Source: Cloacimonetes bacterium UBA5614
GTDB taxonomy: Bacteria > Cloacimonadota > Cloacimonadia > Cloacimonadales > Cloacimonadaceae
NCBI GenBank assembly: GCA_002424605.1
Contig: DIKQ01000001.1
Coordinates: 62,001-126,000, forward strand
Length of the DNA: 64,000 nt
Direction of reading: 5' to 3'
The position numbers and the translations under genes were made by a program. Under the pieces are notes generated by a model. That model searched no databases. It saw nothing but the letters and a program-made list of their open reading frames with translations, and was not told where the DNA came from. Each line of letters opens with the position of its first letter. The first letter of the stretch is position 1. This document shows, one piece after another, positions 44,428-52,972 of this stretch.

Positions 44428-45780
44428 ATGAAACGGTCCGTAACCATCACCATCTGCATTCTGATGCTTGGCCTGGCAGGCCTTTACGCCAAAGACTGGC
44501 TAACAGTTTACAACGATGACCTGGCACTGGTTCGCAGCCAGTTTGAGCTTCAGCTCGACAAAGGCTCACAGTTTTACAACTTTGACCAGATAACCTCCCG
44601 CATTAACACAGAGTCTGTCATCGTCAAGGCTCTCAAAGGAGGCATTACCGTTGCAGAGCAGAATTATGAATACGACCTGGCAGGAACGGAGCAAATCCTT
44701 AGAAAATACATTGAAAAGGAAGTAAGCCTCACCACCAAGAACAACTCATTGTATCTTGGCACCATGAAGTTCTACGATGGCAGCACCGTGGGATTGATTG
44801 AGTCCGGCACCAAAAAACTAATCCTGGTTAACCGGGCAGAAATCCAGCAAATCCTGCTGGCGGAGCTTCCCTCCAATTTTTACACCAAGCCGACCCTGCG
44901 CTGGAAACTGCTGGCCAATAAGAAAGACAAATACCCTCTGCAAATCAGCTACCTGACCGGCGGACTCAGCTGGTATGTGACTTACAACGCCACCTGGGAC
45001 GGCAAGGTTCTGGGGCTGAACAGCTGGGTTACGCTGAATAACCAATCCGGAAGGGGCTTTGAAAACGTGGACCTGAAGCTTATCGCCGGCGAGATAAACC
45101 GGGTCAGGGATGCTATGACCGGCAGAGGAAACATGATGTTTGATGAAGAAATGTACTACGCTAAAACCCTTGCAGCTCCTTCCTTTGAGGAAAAGGCCTT
45201 CCACGATTTCCACATGTACACCCTGTCCGAACCGGTCTCTTTTGCAGACAGGCAAATCAAGCAACTTCAGCTTTTCCCCTTCAAAAATGTCTCAGCATCC
45301 ACCGTCTATGAATACAGGACCCACACCGACGGCGTGTTGAGCAAGATAAAGTTCCGCAATACCGAAGCCAACGGACTGGGCATCCCCCTGCCCAAAGGCG
45401 TTTTCAAGATTTACAGGGAAGACACGGATAAAAACCTGGAATTCATCGGTGAAGACAATATCAACCACACCAGCAAGAACGAGGAAGTTTTCCTGACCAC
45501 CGGCAAAGCATTTGACCTGGTGGGCATCACCCTCATCAAAAATACCCGCAGCCTGGGTAACCGCTCCTCCGAAAACGATATGCAGATTACCCTGCGCAAC
45601 AACAGCAAAGAGGAAAAGGCCATCCGCATCGTGCATCCGCGCAGTCCGCAGTCCACCATCCTGAAAACCGGCGAAAACCTGGCGCACGAGCAGACCGAAG
45701 ACAACCTTTACGTCTGGGAAAAGACCCTGCAACCCGATACTGAGTTTGTGCTCACCTTTACCGAGAGGTTCAATTATTAA
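44428..45780 (+). CDS. DUF4139-domain exported protein
   Basis: A 450-residue protein with a signal peptide (to about residue 21) and a DUF4139-like body: WLTVYNDDLALVRSQFELQLDKG, YLTGGLSWYVTYNATWDGKVLGLNSWVTLNNQSGRGFENVDLKLIAGEINRV, and the late YEYRTHTDGVLSKIKFRNTEANGLGIPLPKGVFKIYRED. DUF4139 proteins (including the 'mucoidy inhibitor' relatives) are beta-rich and of unknown role. aggaggtgacc precedes the ATG. It is first of three genes with gaps of 14 and 1 bases; the others are an Hsp20 and a lipoprotein. Confidence 0.85.
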   Translation: MKRSVTITICILMLGLAGLYAKDWLTVYNDDLALVRSQFELQLDKGSQFYNFDQITSRINTESVIVKALKGGITVAEQNYEYDLAGTEQILRKYIEKEVSLTTKNNSLYLGTMKFYDGSTVGLIESGTKKLILVNRAEIQQILLAELPSNFYTKPTLRWKLLANKKDKYPLQISYLTGGLSWYVTYNATWDGKVLGLNSWVTLNNQSGRGFENVDLKLIAGEINRVRDAMTGRGNMMFDEEMYYAKTLAAPSFEEKAFHDFHMYTLSEPVSFADRQIKQLQLFPFKNVSASTVYEYRTHTDGVLSKIKFRNTEANGLGIPLPKGVFKIYREDTDKNLEFIGEDNINHTSKNEEVFLTTGKAFDLVGITLIKNTRSLGNRSSENDMQITLRNNSKEEKAIRIVHPRSPQSTILKTGENLAHEQTEDNLYVWEKTLQPDTEFVLTFTERFNY

Positions 45781-45794
45781 GCGAGGCAAAGCCT

Positions 45795-46235
45795 ATGCGT
45801 GACAAGATATTTAACAACCTGCGCGGAATCCAGCGTGAGATGCTGAAGATTATCGGTGAGGTGAATTCCCTCACCAACAATCCCGATGCGCTGGAAAACG
45901 CCCTGGATGATGTCTGGCACCCTCACTGCGACGTGTACCAGACCGATACGGAATGGATAATCATCGTGGAACTGGCAGGAATGGACAAAAAAGACATCAG
46001 CATCATCACCACCGATGAGTATATCCGCATTGCCGGAGAGCGCATCCTGCCCGCTGCCGGATGCCGGATATCCTACCTGAATATGGAAATCGAAACAGGC
46101 AAGTTTGAACGGCGTATCTATTTCCCCATGTCAGCCATAAACCGCGATAACCCCATTGTCTCTTATGAAAATGGTTTCCTGCGCATCGCCTATCAACTGC
46201 AGCCGGTGGTGGAACGCATCATTGAGATAAAATGA
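45795..46235 (+). CDS. small heat-shock protein (Hsp20/alpha-crystallin)
   Basis: A 146-residue sHSP. The alpha-crystallin domain covers about residues 40-135: PHCDVYQTDTEWIIIVELAGMDKKDISI, YIRIAGERI, FERRIYFPMSAINRDNPIVSYENGFLRIAYQL, and the C-terminus RIIEIK supplies an I-x-I anchor. It holds unfolding proteins in the cytosol for refolding. Linkage to a DUF4139 and a lipoprotein gene instead of other chaperones is unusual. No HrcA (CIRCE) site is visible upstream. Confidence 0.93.
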   Translation: MRDKIFNNLRGIQREMLKIIGEVNSLTNNPDALENALDDVWHPHCDVYQTDTEWIIIVELAGMDKKDISIITTDEYIRIAGERILPAAGCRISYLNMEIETGKFERRIYFPMSAINRDNPIVSYENGFLRIAYQLQPVVERIIEIK

Positions 46236-46236
46236 T

Positions 46237-46785
46237 ATGAGACGCCTTCTGTATATCCTGGCTGTTGCCCTGCTTCTGGCCGGCTGCGCCAATACTTATT
46301 TTGACCAGTTCGGCGGGTATCCGATGGATTCGGAATTCATAGTAATGAACAGCAACTCTCCGGATATCAAGCTGCTGGTCACCTACCGCTTCCCCTACCA
46401 GGAGGAAAAGGCGGACAGCATGACAATCAATATGTCCGTGAATGTGATAGTCGCAGCGCCAGACCTGGACAAGGTAAGCGTTGATTTGCTGACGGTCGCT
46501 GCAACCGACGCCTCATATCTCATATCCTATGGCAGACCTGCAGTTTATGAGCCCAATGCCCGCTTTCCGGTTACCCGGACCTATACCGACCCCGACACAG
46601 GAGAGAGATTCACTCCTTCCGACCAGCCCTGCCTGTTCGTTCTGGACAGAGATACGGCAGAATATGAGATAACTATCTATTACCGCACTTATCAAGATAA
46701 CGTCGTTATCGAACGAGCAGTGCGTTCCAAAATCATCAACCTCAGGGATATCAAGCGGAAATCGTATTTCCTGCAAACTCCATGA
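46237..46785 (+). CDS. lipoprotein of unknown function
   Basis: A 182-residue lipoprotein, lipobox LLLAGC (Cys 18), starting one base after the Hsp20 stop. The mature part (SPDIKLLVTYRFPYQEEKADSMTINMSVNVIVAAPDLDKVSV ... LDRDTAEYEITIYYRTYQDNVVIERAV) looks like an Ig-like beta-sandwich domain. No named family is recognised. Element F begins six bases after the stop codon. Confidence 0.75.
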   Translation: MRRLLYILAVALLLAGCANTYFDQFGGYPMDSEFIVMNSNSPDIKLLVTYRFPYQEEKADSMTINMSVNVIVAAPDLDKVSVDLLTVAATDASYLISYGRPAVYEPNARFPVTRTYTDPDTGERFTPSDQPCLFVLDRDTAEYEITIYYRTYQDNVVIERAVRSKIINLRDIKRKSYFLQTP

Positions 46786-46791
46786 TATTTT

Positions 46792-46871
46792 CTTCCCTGC
46801 CTGATAGGGGAGCTTATCGTGAGCAATACGGGAACAAAGCTCCCGTATTGTTCACGTATCATATAGGCAAA
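46792..46871. repeat. 11-nt-register palindromic element, copy F
   Basis: Eighty bases: CTTCCCTGCCT, GATAGGGGAGC, TTATCGTGAGC, AATACGGGAAC, centre AAA, GCTCCCGTATT, GTTCACGTATC, ATATAGGCAAA. The right arm has one unit fewer. CAATACGGGA and TCCCGTATTG form a perfect 10-bp core. The unit is that of copy G (GATACGGGAGC). It lies between a lipoprotein gene and lepA and has no T run, so it is not an ordinary terminator. Confidence 0.82.
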
Positions 46872-46936
46872 AGACATTGCTGTTGACAAATAAAGGCTGT
46901 TTCCGCGCAAGGTTCAGTGGAACAGAGGTAATATAA

Positions 46937-48736
46937 GTGAGACAGAACTATATCAGGAACTTTTGCATTATAGCCCATATCGACCATGGGAAATCCACCC
47001 TGGCAGACCGGTTGCTGGAACTGACGCATGTCATCGACATCAACGGCGGTGTGGCACAGGTTTTGGACGATATGGACTTGGAGCGCGAAAAAGGCATCAC
47101 TATCAAGAGCCATGCCATCCGCATGACCTGGGATTATAAGGGCGAGACTTATGTGCTCAACCTGATTGACACGCCCGGGCACGTGGATTTCAGCTATGAG
47201 GTTTCGCGCGCTTTGGCTTCCTGCGAAGGCGCTGTCCTTCTGGTGGACGCTGCGCAGGGCATTGAAGCCCAGACGATGAGCAATCTTTACCTTGCCCTGG
47301 ACAACAATCTGGACGTCCTGCCGGTCATCAACAAGATAGATTTGCCCAAAGCCGATATCGAGGGCACAGAGCACGACCTGATGGATATCATCGGGGTTCT
47401 CCCTGAGGAAATCATCAAGGTAAGCGCCAAGACAGGCCAAAATGTGGAACTCCTGCTGGACGCCATTTGCGAATATCTGCCCGCTCCCAAAGGAGTTGAC
47501 AGCCACCCCCCCAAAGCCCTGATTTTTGATTCCTATTACGATGTCTATAGAGGCGTGGTGGTGCTGGTCAGGATGTTTGACGGCTCACTCAAAAAAGGCG
47601 ACAAAATCAAGCTATTTTCCAATAACCACGAATATGAGATAGAAGAAATCGGCTACCTGGGCATTAAGTTCATACCCCAGAAGGGATTGACCTCCGGTGA
47701 AGCCGGTTACATCATTGCCAATATCAAGGAAGTGGCAGACGCCCGCGTAGGCGATACAATCACTCTGGCTAGGGGCGGATGCCCCGAAGCCCTGGGTGGA
47801 TTCCAGGAACCCAAGCCGATGGTGTATAGCGGTATCTTCCCCATTAACGGGGAAGACTATGAAAACCTGACCGAAGCCATTGCCAAGCTGAAGCTGAACG
47901 ATGCTTCGCTGGTGTATGAAAAGGAAGCTTCGGCAGCTCTGGGTTATGGCTTCCGCTGCGGATTCCTGGGCATGCTCCATCTGGAGATTGTCAAGGAACG
48001 CCTTTACCGTGAGTACAACGTCCCCATTATCGCCACCACACCCAGTGTGCGGTTTCTGATAAAGCTGAAAGACGGCAAGGATATCATCGTTTACAATCCC
48101 ATCGATTTCCCCGACCCCACGAGAATTGATGACGTGATGGAACCGATTATGGAGACGGAAATCATCGTACCCACTGATTATATCGGCAACATTATGAAGC
48201 TGGCGCAGGAAAGGCGCGGAATCCAGAAAAACATCCAGTACATAGATGAAAAGAGGGTTGCCCTGCATTATGAAATGCCGCTGATTGAGATTATCTTTGA
48301 TTTTTATGACAAGCTGAAGACTGTAAGCCGAGGTTATGCCTCCATGGATTATCTCTTTCTGGAAAACAGGTCTTCTGACGTGGTCAAGGTAGATATCCTG
48401 ATAAACGGGGAAAAGGTCGATGCAATGAGCTTCATCTGCCATGTGGATAAAGCTCATAACTGGGGCAAAAGCGTTACAGAAACGCTTTCGGAAGTGATTC
48501 CCAAACACCTGTTCAAGATTGCCCTGCAGGCTGCCATCGGCGGGAAAATCGTGGCGCGCAGTACTATCAACGCCATGCGCAAAGACGTAACCGCCAAATG
48601 CTATGGCGGTGATATCACACGTAAGCGCAAACTGCTGGAAAAGCAGAAAGAAGGCAAAAAGCGCATGAAAGATATCGGCAACGTGCAGGTTCCCCAGGAA
48701 GCTTTCCTGGCAGTGCTCAAGGCAGACAGGGAGTAG
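46937..48736 (+). CDS. lepA: elongation factor 4 (LepA)
   Basis: A 599-residue translational GTPase that back-translocates or helps ribosome biogenesis. G1 HIDHGKST, G3 DTPGHVDF and G4 NKIDLPKAD are clear; the domains follow EF-G order without domain IV, and the LepA-specific C-terminus ends with GDITRKRKLLEKQKEGKKRMKDIG and VPQEAFLAVLK. The start is GTG with agagg eight bases upstream; a TTGACA box lies about 50 bases further up but no good -10 box is seen. Confidence 0.98.
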   Translation: MRQNYIRNFCIIAHIDHGKSTLADRLLELTHVIDINGGVAQVLDDMDLEREKGITIKSHAIRMTWDYKGETYVLNLIDTPGHVDFSYEVSRALASCEGAVLLVDAAQGIEAQTMSNLYLALDNNLDVLPVINKIDLPKADIEGTEHDLMDIIGVLPEEIIKVSAKTGQNVELLLDAICEYLPAPKGVDSHPPKALIFDSYYDVYRGVVVLVRMFDGSLKKGDKIKLFSNNHEYEIEEIGYLGIKFIPQKGLTSGEAGYIIANIKEVADARVGDTITLARGGCPEALGGFQEPKPMVYSGIFPINGEDYENLTEAIAKLKLNDASLVYEKEASAALGYGFRCGFLGMLHLEIVKERLYREYNVPIIATTPSVRFLIKLKDGKDIIVYNPIDFPDPTRIDDVMEPIMETEIIVPTDYIGNIMKLAQERRGIQKNIQYIDEKRVALHYEMPLIEIIFDFYDKLKTVSRGYASMDYLFLENRSSDVVKVDILINGEKVDAMSFICHVDKAHNWGKSVTETLSEVIPKHLFKIALQAAIGGKIVARSTINAMRKDVTAKCYGGDITRKRKLLEKQKEGKKRMKDIGNVQVPQEAFLAVLKADRE

Positions 48737-48779
48737 CCGACGCCCGGCAGACGGCACCTTAAAACTTGCGTGGCAGATT

Positions 48780-50480
48780 ATGCTGTATAGGCATTCAGTC
48801 CGGATTCCTCTAACCATGATCATTTTACTGCTGGGTTGCTTTGCGCTGTCCGCAGAACCCCTGCTGCTTGATAAAATCACATTAAACGGAGTGCAATCTC
48901 TCTCTGCGGACGAGATGATAAAGTCTCTGAACCTGCCCAAAGACCAGATTTTTGAGCCGGAATTAAGTGCTGTAATCGCAGAAAAACTGCAGGCATACCT
49001 GGTGCTGAAAGGCTATTACTTTGCCACTGTCAGGCAGACAGATATCATTCCAGTCAATAGTTCCAAAGTCAATCTTGTATTCAGTGTTGAAGAGGGTTTT
49101 AGCGGATTTGTTTCCGATATCAGGTTTTCCGGCAACAGGTATTTTTCCGGGGAAAAACTGAGACAACTGCTGGATATCAGACCGGGCAGGGAGATACCGC
49201 TGAAAACTCTGCCGGGACTTATGGGCAAAACCCTGGGTTTATACACTTCCAGGGGATACCTGTTTGCGCAGGTAAACCTGGATACTTTGCTGGTGGTGGA
49301 CGACCATCTGGCTGCTGTGGTGAAGATTGACGAAGGCCCGCTGTTCAGGGCTGCCAATTACCTGTTCAGCGGTAACAAGATTACCAAACCGGCAACCCTG
49401 TTGAAGATATCAGGATTGAGCCAGGCATCTCAGATTACGCCTGATATCCTGGAAGCAGCAGAAGCCAATATCCTGAAAAAGGAATACATCAGGGAATGCC
49501 GAATCCTACCACTGGACAGCAATACCCTCGCCATAGAAATCGAGGAAGACAAGATGACCAAAGCCGAAGGCATCTTTGGGCTGACTACCGACCCGGTTAC
49601 CAGGAAAAGAAACCTGAATGGCTTTGTGAACCTGCAGTTCCTCAATCTTTGGGGAACAGACAGAGCGGTTACCTTGTACTGGAAAAGCCTGAAATCTGAG
49701 TATCAATTGCTGGAATTGTCCTACCATGAATCAGGTTTTATGCAGTACCCTGTGGCAGGTAACCTGCTGTTTCACAGGTCACGCCAGGATTCTGCCTGGG
49801 TTCGCATAAAGTTGCAGTCTGACCTGTTTTACCGTTACCTCAGCCATAAATTCGGTATAGATATATACTCAGAAAACCTGTATCCGGAAAAGCAGAACTC
49901 TTTGGAATACGAAAAGACAAGATACGTCAATGCTTCGCTGTTCTGGGATTATGACAAGACTGATTACCCGCCCAATCCAAGCTATGGCAGCCGTGTAAAA
50001 ATAAAGTCCGGATGGCTGTTCAAACAGTCAGATACGGCATCCAAAACAATCCCTGTGAACGAGATTGATGCCAGCAGTTACATCCCTTTGAGGAAAAGGC
50101 TGGTTTTAGCGGCAGGAGTTCACTTCCGGGAAATATCCGATAAAAATGCCCGGGTCTATGAACAATACAAAATGGGCGGTTTCAAATCGCTGCGGGGCTA
50201 TAATGAAGATTCGTTCAGCAGTTGGCGTCTGGGTTGGATAAATAGTGAAATACGCTATCTTATGACTCGGGATTCCAGAATATTTGTCCTGTTTGACAGT
50301 GGCTTTTTGCAGACGTCTCCGCAGACAGTAAAAACGGATATTTCTGGTATTGGATTGGGTATTTCCAACCGGACCAGAATCGGGATTATCAGCGTCAGCT
50401 ATGCCTTGTCAATAAGCGAGAAACGTTTGGCAGACTGGGGTTCCGGCATGCTTCACATGGGATTGGCGAGTTCATTCTAA
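48780..50480 (+). CDS. BamA/TamA-like outer-membrane protein with POTRA domains
   Basis: A 566-residue Omp85-superfamily protein. After a signal peptide come three POTRA domains (starting about 25 LLLDKITLNGVQSL, 102 FVSDIRFSGNRYFSGEKLRQLLDIRPG, and 185 FRAANYLFSGNKITKPATLLKI), then a 16-strand type surface-antigen barrel with the conserved loop-6 motif KSLRGYNEDSF (RGY) near 478 and a C-terminal Phe. BamA has five POTRAs, so three suggests the TamA or FhaC/phospholipase-linked branch. It inserts or exports proteins through the outer membrane. Confidence 0.88.
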   Translation: MLYRHSVRIPLTMIILLLGCFALSAEPLLLDKITLNGVQSLSADEMIKSLNLPKDQIFEPELSAVIAEKLQAYLVLKGYYFATVRQTDIIPVNSSKVNLVFSVEEGFSGFVSDIRFSGNRYFSGEKLRQLLDIRPGREIPLKTLPGLMGKTLGLYTSRGYLFAQVNLDTLLVVDDHLAAVVKIDEGPLFRAANYLFSGNKITKPATLLKISGLSQASQITPDILEAAEANILKKEYIRECRILPLDSNTLAIEIEEDKMTKAEGIFGLTTDPVTRKRNLNGFVNLQFLNLWGTDRAVTLYWKSLKSEYQLLELSYHESGFMQYPVAGNLLFHRSRQDSAWVRIKLQSDLFYRYLSHKFGIDIYSENLYPEKQNSLEYEKTRYVNASLFWDYDKTDYPPNPSYGSRVKIKSGWLFKQSDTASKTIPVNEIDASSYIPLRKRLVLAAGVHFREISDKNARVYEQYKMGGFKSLRGYNEDSFSSWRLGWINSEIRYLMTRDSRIFVLFDSGFLQTSPQTVKTDISGIGLGISNRTRIGIISVSYALSISEKRLADWGSGMLHMGLASSF

Positions 50481-50693
50481 AAAATATCTTGCCAAATTTC
50501 TGAAGCACTATTAAGTGTCACCCAATTAACGTAACTTATAGTTGTGTAAAGAAATTGTGTCAGTAAAGGGCTGGCATTCAGGAAGAAATTTTTAGAATTT
50601 AAAAGATTTTCCTTGCCAGAAAAAACATACCCCAAATAATGAATGAAGTTTTAAGCCCTTTTGGTAACGCAAAAAAATAATATGGAGGAATCA

Positions 50694-50885
50694 ATGAGCT
50701 TAAAGAAAATTGCTTTAATCGCGCTTATCGTTGTGATGCTGGTTAGCAGTGTTGTCTTTTTCGGTTGCAAAGCTAAAGTCCAGGAAGACACTACCGAAAC
50801 TATATCTGTTGATACAGTTGAAGTTGTCGACACTTTAATCGAAACGACCACTACTACTACCGAAACAACAACCACTACCCCATAA
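50694..50885 (+). CDS. small Thr-rich lipoprotein
   Basis: A 63-residue lipoprotein. Signal peptide with lipobox VVFFGC (Cys about 25) gives a mature peptide of only 38 residues, mostly Thr, Glu and Val, ending in a run of Thr with Glu interruptions and a Pro. Thr-rich tails may be O-glycosylated in FCB bacteria (inference). A strong tatggaggaatcaatg start and a terminator right after it show it is a real, short gene. The function is unknown. Confidence 0.8.
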   Translation: MSLKKIALIALIVVMLVSSVVFFGCKAKVQEDTTETISVDTVEVVDTLIETTTTTTETTTTTP

Positions 50886-50910
50886 CACAGTAGCGGTACA
50901 GTCATTAGGA

Positions 50911-50940
50911 ACGGATACCAAACGGTATCCGTTTTCTTTT
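50911..50940 (+). terminator. rho-independent terminator of the small lipoprotein
   Basis: ACGGATACC / GGTATCCGT around AAAC, then TTTCTTTT. It abuts the end of the convergent histidine kinase gene. Confidence 0.9.
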
Positions 50941-52514
50941 TATCGCATAAGTTTATCGGATTTTTGTTTAAGAGCTTCAGTGCAGGAGAACAGCAGCGAG
51001 TTTATAGTGAAGGGTTTCTGAAGAAAGGAATAGCCTTTGCTCAAGGTGTTTTTAATCTGTTGCTTATCTTCCGTGTAACCGCTGGACAGGATAAAAGCGG
51101 AGCCTGTATTCACCCCGCCCAAAGACTCTATGAAGTTCACCCCGTTCCCATCCGGCAATACGATATCAACCAGAAAGAGGTCAAACTGCTCTGTGGCTGC
51201 CATCTGGCTTGCCTGAGTAACATTAACGGCACATTTGACCTGATAGCCATACTGTGATAAAACCTGAAATGCCAGATCCCTCACGCTTTCGTCATCTTCC
51301 ACGACCAGTACTTTCTTTTTGAATCCCGGTTCGGGAGGTTTCACCGTTACAGGAGCCGTTTCTGCCAATCGTTTATACTGAGACAGCGGAAAATAGATAT
51401 CTATTGTCGTGCCTTCGTTTACTTTGCTGCTGACGTTGATATAGCCTTGATGTTGTTTGATAATGCCATAGATGGTAGCCAGACCCAGTCCGGTGCCCCG
51501 TCCTGCTTCCTTTGTGGTGAAAAACGGTTCAAAGATGTGGTCCAGCAGTTCATCCGGAATACCGCAACCGGTGTCCGAAACCTGCATGGAAACATACTTG
51601 CCCACCGGGACATAAGGAAAATCGCGCTGCGTGGCTGCATCGACTTCGCAGAGGTCAACGTTGATGGTGATTTTGCCGCCTTCCGGCATGGCATCCCTGG
51701 CATTGATGGCGAGGTTCATCACAATCTGCACCACCTGCGTTTCATCGCCTTCAAAAAATAGCTCTGCATCGTTGCAGTTAAAGACCAGGGCAATGTCTTC
51801 CCCCAGCATGCGGGTCAGGATTTTCTCCATCCCGTTCAGCAGTTCTCCCAGATTGATGAGACGCAATTCTTTCTGCTGCCGGCGGCTGAAGAGCAGCAGC
51901 TGGCGCGTGAGCGAAGATGCCTTTTGACCTGAAGAGAAGATTATGTCCAGGCTCTTTATCAGCCTGGGGTCATCTTTGCGCAGTTCCATCAGCATTTCAG
52001 AGTGGCCGTTGATTACCTGCAGGATGTTATTGAAGTCATGCGCAATACCGCTTGCCAGTCTGCCCACAGTTTCAAATCTTCTGGATTGCTGCAGGGACTT
52101 CTCCGTTTCTTTCTTTTCTGTAATGTTTTCGCTCACTTCAATGATGCCGCTTACCTTGTTTTCGTCATCAAGGAGAGGGAAATACCTGAGGCTGAAAAAG
52201 TATTTTTGCCGTAGACGGATAATTTCCAGCTCTGTTTCCACCCCGGTTTTATTCTGCAACAACCACTGGACGGAGACATCCTTCAGGTCAAAACCCGTAG
52301 CATGACCGATTTCCACATACTGCTGCATCTGGCTCAGCCAAAGCCTGTTTTCCACTGGATAATCCGGAAGCCATTTCTCAAAGGCGTTATTACGGTAAAA
52401 CACTTCGCCGTTCAGGTTTGAGACCATTATGCCCAGATGGATGGCAGAGCTCAGCTGTTCCATCAGGAAAAGGGTGCTGGCGACAGAGATGATTCCTGCT
52501 TCATGATTTGTCAT
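50940..52514 (-). CDS. PAS-containing hybrid sensor histidine kinase
   Basis: A 524-residue signalling protein without membrane helices. A PAS domain (20-130, [21 protein letters not shown]) is followed by a HisKA domain with the H-box [14 protein letters not shown] (His158), an HATPase with [25 protein letters not shown], and [15 protein letters not shown], then a receiver domain from 400 (VLVVEDDE; phosphoacceptor Asp449 in [11 protein letters not shown]; Lys in LQKPF). It is of the AtoS/NtrB-like type with its own receiver and no output domain, so a partner regulator elsewhere is needed. Its ATG overlaps the preceding gene by four bases. Confidence 0.93.
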   Translation of the reverse strand: MTNHEAGIISVASTLFLMEQLSSAIHLGIMVSNLNGEVFYRNNAFEKWLPDYPVENRLWLSQMQQYVEIGHATGFDLKDVSVQWLLQNKTGVETELEIIRLRQKYFFSLRYFPLLDDENKVSGIIEVSENITEKKETEKSLQQSRRFETVGRLASGIAHDFNNILQVINGHSEMLMELRKDDPRLIKSLDIIFSSGQKASSLTRQLLLFSRRQQKELRLINLGELLNGMEKILTRMLGEDIALVFNCNDAELFFEGDETQVVQIVMNLAINARDAMPEGGKITINVDLCEVDAATQRDFPYVPVGKYVSMQVSDTGCGIPDELLDHIFEPFFTTKEAGRGTGLGLATIYGIIKQHQGYINVSSKVNEGTTIDIYFPLSQYKRLAETAPVTVKPPEPGFKKKVLVVEDDESVRDLAFQVLSQYGYQVKCAVNVTQASQMAATEQFDLFLVDIVLPDGNGVNFIESLGGVNTGSAFILSSGYTEDKQQIKNTLSKGYSFLQKPFTINSLLFSCTEALKQKSDKLMR

Positions 52515-52927
52515 GAAAGCACCTTCCTTTTGAAGATTTCCAGTTTGGCAGCCTTTGGCTTCTCATTATCTTCCAAAGGTCTGGACAACTTATCCAATAC
52601 TTTTACCATATCCTTCTTTTCCCCTGCTTTCAGGCTTACTACGAACATTGAACTGGCCAGCTCCTCGTTCCTGTCGTCCAAAACTCTCAGCAACAGCCAG
52701 GCATCGCGGTCAATCCTTGACCTGTTATGGATGGAATACTCCACTTCTATGTGAACCCTGGAATAAGCGCTGATAACGACATCGCTGATGACAATTTCCC
52801 TGGCTAACTGGTCCTGGGAGCAGTTATGCATCCATATACCAGCGATTACCAGCGCCAGGACCACAAATTTTACCCAGCCCGGTATCGGGTATTTACGGGG
52901 AAACTCCATCCTGTCTATTTTCAGCAT
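52511..52927 (-). CDS. small single-pass membrane protein of unknown function
   Basis: A 138-residue protein, MLKIDRMEFPRKYPIPGW, with one membrane helix (VKFVVLALVIAGIWM) and a periplasmic beta-sandwich-like part (IVISDVVISAYSRVHIEVEYSIHNRSR) that resembles LEA14-like or FxLYD-type domains. I prefer ATG 52927 with aggatag upstream; a TTG at 52963 lacks a site. It sits between a VWA membrane protein and a histidine kinase and overlaps the latter. Confidence 0.65.
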   Translation of the reverse strand: MLKIDRMEFPRKYPIPGWVKFVVLALVIAGIWMHNCSQDQLAREIVISDVVISAYSRVHIEVEYSIHNRSRIDRDAWLLLRVLDDRNEELASSMFVVSLKAGEKKDMVKVLDKLSRPLEDNEKPKAAKLEIFKRKVLS

Positions 52928-52972
52928 AGTCCTATCCTGCCGGGTTTTGGGTTCTGAAATCAAAACCGGCCA

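Noticed and set aside
46792..46871. Element F as an ordinary terminator
   Set aside because: The hairpin has no T run on either strand, and the same plan occurs in places where no terminator is needed (between divergent promoters).
46884..46889. TTGACA before lepA as a full promoter
   Set aside because: No acceptable -10 box stands at 15-19 bases.
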